A DNA stretch of 64,000 nucleotides from JAPLUA01 sp964625855 (GTDB taxonomy: Bacteria; Verrucomicrobiota; Verrucomicrobiia; Limisphaerales; UBA8199), in NCBI GenBank assembly GCA_964625855.1, contig CAZVFC010000050.1, positions 4,371 through 68,370 on the forward strand, in the 5' to 3' direction. Both the position numbers and the translations under genes were made by a program. Of the stretch, positions 36,505 through 45,882 are shown piece by piece (the stretch's first letter is position 1; each line of letters starts with the position of its first letter). Under the pieces are notes generated by a model. It was given only the letters and a program-made list of their open reading frames with translations, was not told the origin of the DNA and did not search any database.

Positions 36505-37854
36505 CTACGCAAAACTCTCCACCCGAATCATCACCGGGGCGCCTTGGACGACTGCCAGCCGGCTGATCTGCTTCAGGGCGCGGGTCACAGCCCCGTTCGG
36601 CGCGTCGTGCAGCATCAGAATCAGCGGCACCGTGGCGCCTTCGTGCCCCTCCGGCTGAATCACGGACGAAATGCCAATCTGGCACCGGCCGAAAATCGCC
36701 GAAATCTTAGCCAACACGCCCGGCTTGTCCACGACATTCAACCGGACGAAACAAGGGGAGACAACGTCCTGGATCGGCACCACCGCGCCGTCGCGCTCAT
36801 GCGGCACAAAGGGTGGCACACGATGCTTGGTGCCAAACTTCAGGTCCAGCGCCGCGTCCGCCAGGTCGCTCAACACCGCGCTCGCGGTCGCGTCTTTGCC
36901 CGCCCCCCGGCCGTAGAATAGGGTGTCGCCCACGATGTCGCCGCGGACGAATACTGCATTGAAGACGTCGTCCACGTTCGCCAGGACGCGCCCGTGCGGC
37001 ACCAGCGTCGGATATACCGACACTTGAATGCGTGCGGGTGATGACCGCCCGGCGAGAGCCTTCCCTCCGCCCCTCGCCCGTCGCCCCGCCACGCTCTTGA
37101 TAATGCCCAGGAGCTTGATCGTGTAGCCAAGGCGATCGGCGAACTGAAGGTCCGTTTGCGTGATGGACCGGATGCCCTCCATGTATATGTGCTTCGGGTT
37201 TACCCAGAAACCATGCGCCAGCGAGGCCAGGATGCCGATCTTGTGCAACGAGTCGTGGCCGTCAACGTCGAGCGACGGCTCCGCCTCGGCGTAGCCCTGG
37301 GCCTGCGCGTCCTTGAGCACCGTCTCGAAATCCGCGCCCTCCCGTTTCATCCGGGTGAGGATGTAATTGCAGGTGCCATTGACGATGCCGTAGAGGTGGG
37401 TGATGCGGTTGCCCACGAAGCCCTCCCGCAGCGACTTGATGATCGGGATGCCGCCGCAGACGCTCGCCTCGTAGTAGAGGTTGGTCCCGTGCCGGCGCGC
37501 CGCGGCGAACAGCTCCTCGCCGTGCGCGGAGAGCAGCGCTTTGTTGGCGGTGACGACCGGCTTGCCGAGCCGCAGCGCGGCCAGCACCATCGTGCGGGCG
37601 AAGGTCGTGCCCCCCGCCAGCTCCGCCACGACATCCACCTGCGGGTCGCTGACCACCGCCTGCCAGTCCGTCGTCATGCTCGACTTCGGAATCACATACG
37701 GACGAGGCTCGTCAAATGCCTTAACGGCGACCTTGTGAACGTTGACCTTCACCCCGATGCGCGAAGCCAGGAGCCCACCGTTGAGGTGGAGCGCGTGAAA
37801 CACCCCACTGCCCACCGTCCCGCCGCCGATCATTCCCACATTTACCTGCTGCAT
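36505..37854 (-). CDS. hom: Homoserine dehydrogenase
   Basis: 449 aa, reduces aspartate semialdehyde to homoserine. IGGGTVGSGVF (NAD(P) site), ANKALLSAHGEELF, GTCNYILTRM and EGIRSITQTDLQFADRLGY are family landmarks; an ACT domain (VDKPGVLAKISAIFG) ends the protein. A short Arg/Gly-rich insert (GRRARGGGKALAGRSS) after LGIIKSVA is unusual. It heads the hom-lysC operon. Confidence 0.95.
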   Translation of the reverse strand: MQQVNVGMIGGGTVGSGVFHALHLNGGLLASRIGVKVNVHKVAVKAFDEPRPYVIPKSSMTTDWQAVVSDPQVDVVAELAGGTTFARTMVLAALRLGKPVVTANKALLSAHGEELFAAARRHGTNLYYEASVCGGIPIIKSLREGFVGNRITHLYGIVNGTCNYILTRMKREGADFETVLKDAQAQGYAEAEPSLDVDGHDSLHKIGILASLAHGFWVNPKHIYMEGIRSITQTDLQFADRLGYTIKLLGIIKSVAGRRARGGGKALAGRSSPARIQVSVYPTLVPHGRVLANVDDVFNAVFVRGDIVGDTLFYGRGAGKDATASAVLSDLADAALDLKFGTKHRVPPFVPHERDGAVVPIQDVVSPCFVRLNVVDKPGVLAKISAIFGRCQIGISSVIQPEGHEGATVPLILMLHDAPNGAVTRALKQISRLAVVQGAPVMIRVESFA

Positions 37855-37925
37855 ATTGGGGGATTAACCTGCCGGGACCGCTCCCTTGTGACAATCTTCA
37901 TTTTAGGTGGTCTTCCTCAATCGCC

Positions 37926-37969
37926 CTTCGAAGGACCTTCGAACGCCCTTCGAACGCTCTTCGAAGGCC
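37926..37969. repeat. Four tandem 11-bp units with TTCGAA core
   Basis: CTTCGAAGGAC, CTTCGAACGCC, CTTCGAACGCT, CTTCGAAGGCC without gaps, upstream of hom. Every unit centres on the palindrome TTCGAA. Confidence 0.88.
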
Positions 37970-38075
37970 CATCGTAACATCACGCGCACCTCACGCCCCA
38001 ACCTGGCCAACAGGAGGCTTGGTCCCACCGGATCAAACCGGCGCAGTCCGCGCTCATTCGGGACCATGCTGCGAG

Positions 38076-38229
38076 TGGGGAGCGCGCCCGCCCCGGGCGC
38101 AGTGGCTGGCGCCCTCGCCAGCCACCTGCTGGGCCGCCCGAAGGAACTCACCGTTCGGTGACGCTGCGGGCTTGGAAGCCACCCTGCGGGGGCGCGGGGT
38201 GGCAACGCCCGGGGCGGGCGTGCTCCCCA
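38076..38229. repeat. 154-bp element bounded by 24-bp inverted repeats
   Basis: Ends 38076-38099 and 38206-38229 are reverse complements at 23 of 24 positions. Inside, 38102-38125 forms a perfect 10-bp hairpin (GTGGCTGGCG, loop CCCT). No coding capacity. Resembles a MITE or compound REP unit, located behind thiS. Confidence 0.8.
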
Positions 38230-38323
38230 TTTGCCGGTGCATGGATACGGCCCATCACGTTTCACGTTCCGCGCATCAGGTCTGGCGCATGCCGCCCCGC
38301 CCGCGCTCCCGCGCCTCCGCCCT

Positions 38324-38533
38324 CTATCCGCCGGCGACGATCTTCACGATCTCCAGCCGGTCCCCGGCGTTGAGCTGGCGGTGCGCAAACTCGGAAGGCG
38401 CTACCGCCTCGCCGTTGTGCTCGACGACCACGCTGCGCGGCAGGAGCTTCTGCGCGAGCAAAAACTCCTCGATCGAGCAAGGAAGTCGGCTGGAAAGCTG
38501 CCGCCCGTTGGCGATGACGAAGGTGTGATCCAT
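38324..38533 (-). CDS. thiS: Sulfur carrier protein ThiS
   Basis: 69-aa ubiquitin-like carrier that donates sulfur for the thiazole of thiamine. Begins MDHTFVIANGRQ and ends IVKIVAGG; the terminal Gly-Gly is the residue pair adenylated and thiocarboxylated. The ATG follows directly on the TAA of thiH. Confidence 0.93.
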   Translation of the reverse strand: MDHTFVIANGRQLSSRLPCSIEEFLLAQKLLPRSVVVEHNGEAVAPSEFAHRQLNAGDRLEIVKIVAGG

Positions 38534-39730
38534 TTAGGCCGTCAAGGCTGCGTCCCAATCCTTCCACACCGGCTCATAGCCGAGCTGGCGGATCATATCG
38601 GCGACCTCACGCGGCGAGCGCTCGTCCGCAATCCAGAACTGGCTGGTGGCATTGGCGCCCCCATTCCCGCCCGCGGCCCATTCGCTGGCACCCAGTTCGA
38701 CAATCTTCCCGCGCTCGGTGTGGTGGAGCTTGTCCTTTCCTGCGCCGGTGTACCCGCCCGGTTCGGTGTGGCTGCCGGCGCTGATCAGTGTGATGCCGAG
38801 CGGAATGAGGCCGTTGCGCAGTTTCGGCGACTCGCGCGTCGAGAGCACGAGCCCGACATCGGGGAACATGAGGCGGAAGGCACAGACCAACTGCACCAGT
38901 TCGCGATCCGTCATGTGAGTGAGCGGCTGGAAATCCCCGGCGCAAGGACGGAGCCGCGGGAGCGAAATCGTCAGTTGCGCCTTCCAGCAATGGCGCAGCA
39001 GGTAACGGGCGTGCGCCGCCACGCTGATGGCTTCCAGCCGCCAGTCCCCCAGTCCGTAAAGCGCGCCGATCCCAATGCGCCGGAAGCCGGCCGCGTAGGC
39101 CCGTTCGGGCGTCTCGAGGCGCCACTCGAAATTCCGCTTCGGCCCGGAGGTGTGCATGGCGGCATAGACCGCGCGGTCGTAGGTCTCCTGATAAACCACC
39201 AACCCCTCGGCGCCGGCCTGTGCGATCGGACGGTAATCCGCCGTCTTCATGGGCCCCAGCTCCAGCGAGATGCTCGGCACCTCGCCGTGCAGCGCGCGCA
39301 CGCAATCCTCCACATAGCCGTTGGGTACGAACCTGGGATGCTCGCCCGACACCAGCAGGATATTGCGAAAGCCCTGGTCGAGGAGCGACCGAGCCTCGCG
39401 CCGCACCTCCTCCACCGTCAGAGTGACCCGCAGGATCGGGTTGTCGCGCGAGAAACCGCAATAGCGACAGTTGTTGATGCATTCGTTGGAAAGATACAGC
39501 GGGGCAAAGAGGCGGATCACTTTGCCAAAACGTTGCTGAGTCATCTGCTGCGAGCGACGCGACAACGGCTCCAGCAACCCCGCTGCGGCCGGCGAGATCA
39601 GGTGCGCAAAGTCTGCAAGCGAAGGTCTGGGTTGTGCCAGGCTTGCCTGCGCCGCAGCAACCGAGGCCCCCAGCGAACGCTCCACCAGGGCTTGCAGCGG
39701 CAGTGAATCAAATTCCGTGACGAAACTCAC
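38534..39730 (-). CDS. thiH: 2-iminoacetate synthase ThiH
   Basis: 398-aa radical SAM enzyme cleaving tyrosine to dehydroglycine for the thiazole ring. The cluster motif CINNCRYC gives Cys84, Cys88 and Cys91. Later text (LLVSGEHPRFV, GLVVYQETYDR, SLPRLRPC) is ThiH-like. Encoded between thiE and thiS. Using ThiH rather than the glycine oxidase ThiO suggests an anaerobic or facultative lifestyle; inference. Confidence 0.93.
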   Translation of the reverse strand: MSFVTEFDSLPLQALVERSLGASVAAAQASLAQPRPSLADFAHLISPAAAGLLEPLSRRSQQMTQQRFGKVIRLFAPLYLSNECINNCRYCGFSRDNPILRVTLTVEEVRREARSLLDQGFRNILLVSGEHPRFVPNGYVEDCVRALHGEVPSISLELGPMKTADYRPIAQAGAEGLVVYQETYDRAVYAAMHTSGPKRNFEWRLETPERAYAAGFRRIGIGALYGLGDWRLEAISVAAHARYLLRHCWKAQLTISLPRLRPCAGDFQPLTHMTDRELVQLVCAFRLMFPDVGLVLSTRESPKLRNGLIPLGITLISAGSHTEPGGYTGAGKDKLHHTERGKIVELGASEWAAGGNGGANATSQFWIADERSPREVADMIRQLGYEPVWKDWDAALTA

Positions 39731-39810
39731 AAGTAGAACTTAGCAGGCAGGTGAGGAATGTCGAGATGGGCGGCAGGGAGGATTGTAGTGAGCCGGGAGG
39801 CTGCCGGTCT

Positions 39811-39981
39811 CAAATCCGAAGTCCGAAGTCCGAAGTCCGAAAGAAGGCCGAAATCCGAGGACCGAATAGCGCCAGACTCCATGCGCTACCCGGCGGGTTG
39901 CAGGGCGATTGATTCCGGCTCCGGCACTTGGATTCCCTTCGGACTGCGAACTTCGATCCTCGGACTTCGGCCTTCGGACTT
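39811..39981. repeat. Opposed heptad arrays between thiH and thiE
   Basis: CAAATCC plus three GAAGTCC units (39811-39838, degenerate to about 39865) face their complement-type array at 39940-39981 (GGACTTCGGCCTTCGGACTT). Together they can fold into a large imperfect hairpin. The only non-coding pair of the heptad family in the window. Confidence 0.75.
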
Positions 39982-40675
39982 ATACCTCATCCAGCCTCTG
40001 CCGGAACTCTCGGCACGTCGCCGCGATGTCGTCAGCATTCAGTATGGCTGACACGACACAGACCCGCCGCACTCCCGCCGCCAGTACCGTGTCCAGGTTC
40101 TGCAGGTTGATGCCGCCGATGGCGAACCACGGCACCCGCACATGACTGGCGACCCAACCCAGATAATCGGGCGGGATCTGCGCGGCCTCGGGCTTGGTGG
40201 CGGTGGAATAGACCGGGCCAACGCCGATGTAATCCGGCGCTGCGGCCAGCGCCCGTTCGGCTTGCGCCTGCGAGTGCGTGCTGAGCCCGACTCCTACGCG
40301 GGCCCGCACCGGCGGCTGGTTCCCTGCCTCCGGCAAAAGCTGTGCGATCTGAGTGTAACCGGCATCAAAGAAATCCTCCTGCCCCAGATGACAGAACTCC
40401 GCTCCGAGTTCCCGGGCGATCGCGAAATGATCGTTGATCACCAGCGGAATGCCCGCCCGACGTGTGACGGGCAGGATCGCGTCGGCCAGGCGGCGCACCT
40501 CATCGAGGGGCGAATCCTTCGCGCGGAGCTGTATCAGGTCCGATCCCCCGTCGCAAAGCTGCCGGGCTAGGCCGCCGGCTGGACGCCCCCGCAGATAGGC
40601 AGTGTCCACAAAGGTGTAGAGGTGGCAGTCAGAGAGGGCTTTCACGGCTCGGAGAGCGTTAGGGCAACGGCGCAA
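39980..40675 (-). CDS. thiE: Thiamine phosphate synthase
   Basis: 231 aa, joins the thiazole and pyrimidine phosphates. LIQLRAKDSPLDE, VINDHFAIARELGAEFCHLG, VGVGLSTHS, YIGVGPVYSTATKPEA and FAIGGINLQNL are the family motifs in order. First gene of thiE-thiH-thiS. Its 3' end lies in a heptad repeat array. Confidence 0.93.
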   Translation of the reverse strand: MRRCPNALRAVKALSDCHLYTFVDTAYLRGRPAGGLARQLCDGGSDLIQLRAKDSPLDEVRRLADAILPVTRRAGIPLVINDHFAIARELGAEFCHLGQEDFFDAGYTQIAQLLPEAGNQPPVRARVGVGLSTHSQAQAERALAAAPDYIGVGPVYSTATKPEAAQIPPDYLGWVASHVRVPWFAIGGINLQNLDTVLAAGVRRVCVVSAILNADDIAATCREFRQRLDEV

Positions 40676-40918
40676 TACGGTAACATTGGAATTGGATGCT
40701 CATCAGAGTGCCACGAGGCTTCCGGTTTGTCTAACGCAATGCACTTTGGCTTTCGCTCTTGATGTGAGCGAATTGCGCCAAAAGTTCTGCCACCAGGGAG
40801 CGTGGCTCAGGAGGCTCTGAGGGATAGGTTGTGCCAGAAGTCAGGTTGCTGTTGCCGGAATGGATAAGACAATGAGTCAATCTACACAGGCAGAGGTTTT
40901 GATGAAGTTGCGGCGGCG
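40676..40918. other. Spacer between thiE and a gene remnant
   Basis: No supported gene or RNA. Confidence 0.5.
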
Positions 40919-41203
40919 TCAACCTGGGGAGTCGCGCACCTGTTCGCCGGGCTGTGGCAAGTGGAGCGAGCGTTCGTCAATATCTTTCCGAACATCGTCG
41001 GCAGTCCTCCGTCCATCGCGCGCCTGCGTGCCTCGGTGTGGGAGTCTGTGTTCACCAGCAACTTCGAGCGGTATCGTCGGGGTAATTTCCAGTCCATGCA
41101 CCAGCTCACCACGTTAATCACCGGGCCTTCGGGCACGGGCAAGGAACTGGTGGCCCAAGCCATCGCCGCTGCCGCACAGTCTTTGCCGCCTCCGGGTGGT
41201 TGA
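40919..41203 (+). pseudogene. Remnant of a sigma-54-dependent activator (RtcR-like AAA+ start)
   Basis: The frame has text such as WGVAHLFAGLWQVERAFVNI, FTSNFERYRRGNF and the Walker A region TLITGPSGTGKELVAQAIA typical of NtrC/RtcR-type ATPases. It then runs into unrelated sequence and stops; the GAFTGA region and HTH are missing. No usable start is visible, so it is a dead fragment. Confidence 0.8.
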
Positions 41204-41470
41204 TGTCGGACGGCACCGCACCGAGGACATCCGCATGCCAATTTGCCCGCTCTGCACCACGATGAATCCTCCTCGTCGGTTCTTTAATTAACCCCGACCT
41301 GGATGAAACCCATTCCATACCCAAGAACCGACTTCGAATCGTGGCCATGCACGACATCCGGGAAGGGAAGCGATCCAGGCAAGTATTCGGACCGGAGAGG
41401 TGTGAGCAGAACCGTGGTGGTAAGCGGCTTAGCATCTGGTGCTCGAAGTTCGGCCCTCAACTTGAGGGGT

Positions 41471-41545
41471 TGGCTCCAGAGGCAGGGCTCGAACCTGCAA
41501 CCCGCCGGTTAACAGCCGGCTGCTCTACCATTGAGCTACTCTGGA
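41471..41545 (-). tRNA. tRNA-Asn (anticodon GTT)
   Basis: On the minus strand the acceptor stem is TCCAGAG paired with CTCTGGA, discriminator G and an encoded CCA. D-arm AGCTCAATGGTAGAGC, anticodon stem CCGGC/GCCGG around CTGTTAA (anticodon GTT), and T-loop GTTCGAGCC are all present. Confidence 0.96.
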
Positions 41546-41763
41546 TGCCGAATGGAAGCGCAATCTACAGAGATCGCTCTCAAGGGTCAAACGGATTCTG
41601 CAGGCCGGGTCTCCGTCCCGCAGGCGTTGGGAGCGGGACTAACCAGAGGTGCGGCCCGGGGCCTGCACGCGCCGCATGACGGGGGGTTCACGCCGGGCAT
41701 ATGGGTTGGCTCCCCCAAGAATGGCGCCTGACAAGTTTGGCAATCTCCAGGAATCGGTTTGAA

Positions 41764-42402
41764 TCATCGGTCGCCACTCGCTTTCGCCTCGAGCAGCGCC
41801 AATACTTCCTGGTCGTCAGTCTGTGAGAATATGTCGTAATAGTGCCCCACAGCTTCGAAATCCGGGTCCACCCATAGCACTTGCACTTCGTCGGCCACGC
41901 GGGCGAGGCGTTCGACGGCGCTGGCGGAAGCCACGGGCGCGGCTACGAGGATCTTGCGCGCGCCCTTCTTTCTGGCTGACGACACCGCTGCCGCAGTTGT
42001 GGCGCCGGTCGCCAAGCCGTCGTCCACCAGCAGGACTGCCCGGTTGGCAAGGTTCGGGGCGCCCTGGGGATGGAACCGGGCTTGGTGACTGCGCAATCGG
42101 TCCCTCTCCTCTTCGATGATCTCCTCCAATTCAACGCGAACTGCGGGATTGCGCCCGATCACATCCTCATCCAGTTCAATGATGCCGTCCTCGGCCAGGG
42201 CGCCGACGGCGAATTCGCGATGGAACGGATGGCCGATCTTGCGAACAAGCAGGACGTCGAGCGGCAAATGCAGCAGCCGGGCCACCTCCGCCGCGACAAC
42301 CACTCCGCCGCGCGGCAAGCCCAGCACCAGTTCGGCGCTGACCTTCCGATCCTCGAGGTAGCGGCCGAGCCGTTGTCCCGCATCTTCGCGTGATGTGAAC
42401 AT
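41764..42402 (-). CDS. Phosphoribosyltransferase family protein
   Basis: 212-aa type I PRTase fold: the PRPP loop VLLVDDGLATGATTAAAV is at about residues 122-139 and the early text LGLPRGGVVVAAEVA, then LLVRKIGHP, is typical of the stand-alone family often found with dienelactone hydrolase or stress genes. Substrate unknown. It lies between the tRNA and pyrH. Confidence 0.85.
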   Translation of the reverse strand: MFTSREDAGQRLGRYLEDRKVSAELVLGLPRGGVVVAAEVARLLHLPLDVLLVRKIGHPFHREFAVGALAEDGIIELDEDVIGRNPAVRVELEEIIEEERDRLRSHQARFHPQGAPNLANRAVLLVDDGLATGATTAAAVSSARKKGARKILVAAPVASASAVERLARVADEVQVLWVDPDFEAVGHYYDIFSQTDDQEVLALLEAKASGDR

Positions 42403-42540
42403 CCTGGTTATTGATCGCTCCGCCGCGCCAGGAAATCAAACGGTTCGGAAACCGCGGTCCAGGGCCATGGGGACCTTAAGGAACAGTCTGGGAGCACTGC
42501 CGTACTCGCCTGCCCACTTTCGGGGCCGCAGGCGGTGTTT

Positions 42541-43266
42541 TCAGGCGGTAACGCGGGTGCCGATCTTCTCGCCCATTACCACGCGCCTGAGGTTATGCGG
42601 TCGGAAGAAGTCAAATACGATGATCGGCATTTTGTTGTCCATGCACAGTGAGAACGCGGTCGAATCCATCACCTGGAGTCGCCGCTGTAATGCCTTGCTG
42701 TAGCTGATCTGCGAGTAGCGCTTGGCGGTGGGGTTCTTCTCCGGATCACTGCTATAGATCCCGTCCACCTTGGTCGCCTTGAGAACCACTTGCGCCCCGA
42801 TTTCATTCGCGCGCAGGGCGGCGGCGGTGTCCGTGGAGAAGAAGGGGTTGCCGGTCCCGCCGCCAAAGATGACGACCCGGCCCTTTTCGAGATGGCGCAC
42901 CGCCCGCCGGCGAATGAATGGTTCGGCCACCTGGGCCATGCTGATGGCGCTTTGCACGCGGGTGGCGATGCCGAGTTTCTCGAGCGCGTCCTGCAGCGCG
43001 AGCGCATTGATGACGGTGGCCAGCATGCCCATGTAGTCGCCGGTGGCGCGTTCAATGCCCCGTTTGCTGCCGCTCAGCCCGCGGAAGATGTTGCCGCCAC
43101 CCACCACCAGCACCACTTGCACTCCCAAGTCGCGCACTTCGCGGATTTGCTCCGCCATGTGCCGGACCGCCTGCGGGGAAATACCGACACCGGTCTCACC
43201 GCCGAGGGCCTCGCCGCTGACTTTCAAGAGAATTCTGCTGTATTTGGGGTGCTTCGTCTGTTTCAT
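42541..43266 (-). CDS. pyrH: Uridylate kinase
   Basis: 241-aa hexameric UMP kinase. ILLKVSGEALGG, VVLVVGGGNIFRG, GDYMGMLATVINALAL, GTGNPFFSTDTAAALRA and KVDGIYSSDP follow in order. The frame is open to 43332; ATG 43266 gives the usual MKQTKHPKYSRILLK start. Often precedes frr; no frr here. Confidence 0.95.
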   Translation of the reverse strand: MKQTKHPKYSRILLKVSGEALGGETGVGISPQAVRHMAEQIREVRDLGVQVVLVVGGGNIFRGLSGSKRGIERATGDYMGMLATVINALALQDALEKLGIATRVQSAISMAQVAEPFIRRRAVRHLEKGRVVIFGGGTGNPFFSTDTAAALRANEIGAQVVLKATKVDGIYSSDPEKNPTAKRYSQISYSKALQRRLQVMDSTAFSLCMDNKMPIIVFDFFRPHNLRRVVMGEKIGTRVTA

Positions 43267-43668
43267 GGCGTGCATTCGGGTTCCGGCGGCAATTGTGGAG
43301 ATCCTTCTAGCACCCTCCGCGCGCGAGGTCAAATTAAAGCGAGCGCTCAGTTACTCCTTTCGGGGCTGGTTGGGGCGAGCCGGCATCCTTAGCGCGGGCT
43401 GTGGCCGGCGCCTGGGAGCCAAAGCAAAGAGGGCGGCTCCCCCCGAGCCGCCCGCTCCCTAAGATCCCAATTGCCCTATGCGCCTCATTTTGCCGTTGGT
43501 TTCATGGCGGACAACTCCAGCGAATACGGATAGCCATGTAAGGCAAAGCCTTACAAACAGGGTCGTGCGCGTTCGGGGGCGTGTTCCGGCGCGGACGTTC
43601 AGTGGTCTTCGGAGTCGCATTCGAATTTGCGTTTTGCCTTTCGCGACGCTTTGCCTCAGGCTGACGGC
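43267..43668. other. 402-bp divergent region with a strong GC hairpin
   Basis: Between pyrH and the CNNM genes. GGGCGGCTC (43431-43439) and GAGCCGCCC (43445-43453) form a perfect 9-bp stem with a C5 loop and no T run, so it is not a standard terminator. Nothing else recognised. Confidence 0.5.
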
Positions 43669-44901
43669 ATGGCGTCAACACCGGTAGTCGCGGTGGTGGT
43701 GGTCTTGATCTTCGCGGGTGCCAGCTTCTTTTTCGCCCTCGCGGAGACGGCGCTTTTTTCCCTCAGCAAATGGCAAGCGCGGCAGTTGGCCGAACGGGTG
43801 CCAAGCGCCGGAGCCGCGGTGGCCCGACTGCTGACCCAGCCGCAGGATTTGCTGGCGGCCATGGTGCTGGGCAATACCTTCGCCAGCGCGGCGATGCTGG
43901 CGGTAGCGCTGTGGATGGCGCTACATGATCAGTGGCCGTTCGTGCCGACCCTGGTCGGCCTGCTGCTGCTGATCCTGATCGGCTGCGAGGTGTGGCCCAA
44001 GACCTTGGCGGTGCGCCGTCCGGAACAGTGGGCGCTGCGGGTCGTGCGGCCGCTGACGGTGCTGGTCAACCTCAGCCTGCCCCTGTGCCGCGTGGCGCAA
44101 GGAGTGAACGCGGCGGTTCTCCGGACCGTCGTCCCGCGCACGTTTAAGTCCCAAGCGACGCTGACCGACGCCGACTACCAGGAGCTGCTGGAGATGGCCT
44201 TTCAACAGGGGGCGCTGGCGCAGTCGGAAAAGGAGATCATCCTGCAGATCATCAGCCTCGACCGGCGCACGGCAAAGGACGTGATGAAGGCGCGCTCGCA
44301 GATGGCCGCGATCTCGGACGATTCCTCCATCGAGGAGATGCTCGCGGCGGCGCGCAAGCACAAGTACCGCCGCCTGCCGATCTACGACGAGACGCCTGAC
44401 ACGATCGTGGGCGTCCTCAACACGCGCGCGTTGCTGCTGGATCCGAATGTTGACCTGGCGGATGCCATCGAGTTTCCGTCGTTTGTGCCGGAGACCATGA
44501 ACCTGCTCCAACTGTTCAAGAGCCTCCAACGGCAGCAGCGTGGCCTGGCGATTGTGCTCGATGAGTTCGGGGGCACCGCCGGCATCGTCACTATGGAGGA
44601 TATTCTTGGGGAGGTCGTCGGCCGGATTCGCGGCGAGGTTTCGGGGGAGGGTTTTGTGATGGAGAAGCTCGGCCCGGGCCGCTGGCGCGTGGCCGGCTCG
44701 CTGCGCCTGGATGATTTCCGGCGGGAATATCCGGCCTTGGGCGAGGTGCCGGAGGTCGAGACCATGGGCGGCTTGCTGAGCAGCCTGCTGGACGTCGTGC
44801 CGGGGCCTGGCGAGTCAGCCACATTCCGAGGATTAAAACTCACCGCGCATGTGGCGGACGAGCGCCGCGTGCGGGAGGTGCTCGTGGAGGCAACCAAGTG
44901 A
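43669..44901 (+). CDS. CNNM/CBS-pair membrane transporter (CorC/HlyC family), 1 of 3
   Basis: 410 aa from ATG 43669. Hydrophobic CNNM region in the first ~130 residues (VVVVLIFAGASFFFALAETALFSLS), then two CBS domains (VMKARSQMAAISDDSSIEEM; RGLAIVLDEFGGTAGIVTMEDILGE) and a CorC C-terminal domain. Probably Mg2+ or cation export. Overlaps the next gene by GTGA. Confidence 0.88.
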   Translation: MASTPVVAVVVVLIFAGASFFFALAETALFSLSKWQARQLAERVPSAGAAVARLLTQPQDLLAAMVLGNTFASAAMLAVALWMALHDQWPFVPTLVGLLLLILIGCEVWPKTLAVRRPEQWALRVVRPLTVLVNLSLPLCRVAQGVNAAVLRTVVPRTFKSQATLTDADYQELLEMAFQQGALAQSEKEIILQIISLDRRTAKDVMKARSQMAAISDDSSIEEMLAAARKHKYRRLPIYDETPDTIVGVLNTRALLLDPNVDLADAIEFPSFVPETMNLLQLFKSLQRQQRGLAIVLDEFGGTAGIVTMEDILGEVVGRIRGEVSGEGFVMEKLGPGRWRVAGSLRLDDFRREYPALGEVPEVETMGGLLSSLLDVVPGPGESATFRGLKLTAHVADERRVREVLVEATK

Positions 44902-45881
44902 CCCCGTTGATCTGGGCAATCTTCATCGCCTGCCTCGCGTTGTCGTTCGTTCTATCGGGCATGGAGGCGGGGGTGTTTGCGCTCAGCCGGGTGCGGATCC
45001 GGCAGCAGATGCGGGCGGGCGTGGCATCGGCCCGGGTTCTGCACGGGTACCTCGAACACCCGGAAAACTTCCTTTGGACAATCCTGGTCGGCAACACGGC
45101 CGCAAACTTCCTCATTTTCGGTTTGCTGGTGGCGCAATTCCACGAGGTCCTGAGCGCGTCGCCGCTGTGGTTTGTCCTGGCCTTCTTGGCCGCGGTCTTC
45201 CTGTTTTACACGTTCTTTGACCTGCTGCCGAAGATGTTGTTCCGGATGTATCCCAACCGGCTGTGCCTGTTGCTGGCGCGTCCTTTCCGGTTAATCCACC
45301 TGACGTTGCGCCCGCTGGTCGCGCTCGTCGAGGCGTTCTCGGGCGCGCTGCTGCGGCTGCGGGGGAGCAAGGCCTTCACCGGACACCTCTTCGGCAACCG
45401 TGAGGAGTTGCGGTTGGTGATGCAGGAATCCGCGCAAGTGTTCACCTCGGAAGAGCGAACGATGATCAATCGCGTTCTTGACCTGCAGGCGCTCACCGTG
45501 CGGCAGGCCATGCGGCCGCTGGAGCAAACGGTCGTGATGACCGCGGAGATGCCGGTCAGCGCCGCGTTGGCGCTATGCCGGGAACGGAAATTCACCCGGC
45601 TGCCGGTCTGGGAGCAGCGTGACGGCCGGCAGCGGATCATTGGCCTGCTGGCCCTCAATACCGTGCTGTACCAGCCGGACCTGGAGGTGAGCAGGCCGAT
45701 CGGCGAATTCATGAAGCCCGCGCTGTTCCTGGATGAAGACCTGCGGCTGGAGCTTGCCTTGCAGCGCATGCAGCGGAGCGGGCAGCGGCTGGCGATCGTG
45801 CTCGGCCGTGAGCAGCGGGAGATTGGCATCCTCACTCTGCAAGACGTGCTGAAGACCATCTTCGGGGAGGTGAGCCTGTAA
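44898..45881 (+). CDS. CNNM/CBS-pair membrane protein, 2 of 3 (short)
   Basis: 327 aa starting with GTG in a GTGA overlap. Same CNNM helix pattern (LALSFVLSGMEAGVFALSRVRI) and CBS pair (RPLEQTVVMTAEMPVSAAL; RLAIVLGREQREIGILTLQDV), but it ends after the CBS domains and lacks the CorC C-terminal domain. This suggests it acts as a partner subunit of gene 1 or 3. Confidence 0.85.
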   Translation: MTPLIWAIFIACLALSFVLSGMEAGVFALSRVRIRQQMRAGVASARVLHGYLEHPENFLWTILVGNTAANFLIFGLLVAQFHEVLSASPLWFVLAFLAAVFLFYTFFDLLPKMLFRMYPNRLCLLLARPFRLIHLTLRPLVALVEAFSGALLRLRGSKAFTGHLFGNREELRLVMQESAQVFTSEERTMINRVLDLQALTVRQAMRPLEQTVVMTAEMPVSAALALCRERKFTRLPVWEQRDGRQRIIGLLALNTVLYQPDLEVSRPIGEFMKPALFLDEDLRLELALQRMQRSGQRLAIVLGREQREIGILTLQDVLKTIFGEVSL

Positions 45882-45882
45882 C

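Larger units (their letters stand above)
37855..38323. other. 469-bp intergenic region with 11-bp repeats and an inverted-repeat element
   Basis: No gene supported between hom and thiS. Contains a TTCGAA repeat array and a palindromic element, listed separately. Confidence 0.6.

Noticed and set aside
35437..36921. 494-codon frame opposite lysC-hom
   Set aside because: Antisense shadow of conserved enzymes; His/Gln/Arg-rich text with no recognisable domain.
38231..39706. 491-codon frame opposite thiS-thiH
   Set aside because: Antisense shadow; the other strand encodes full ThiH with its Cys cluster.
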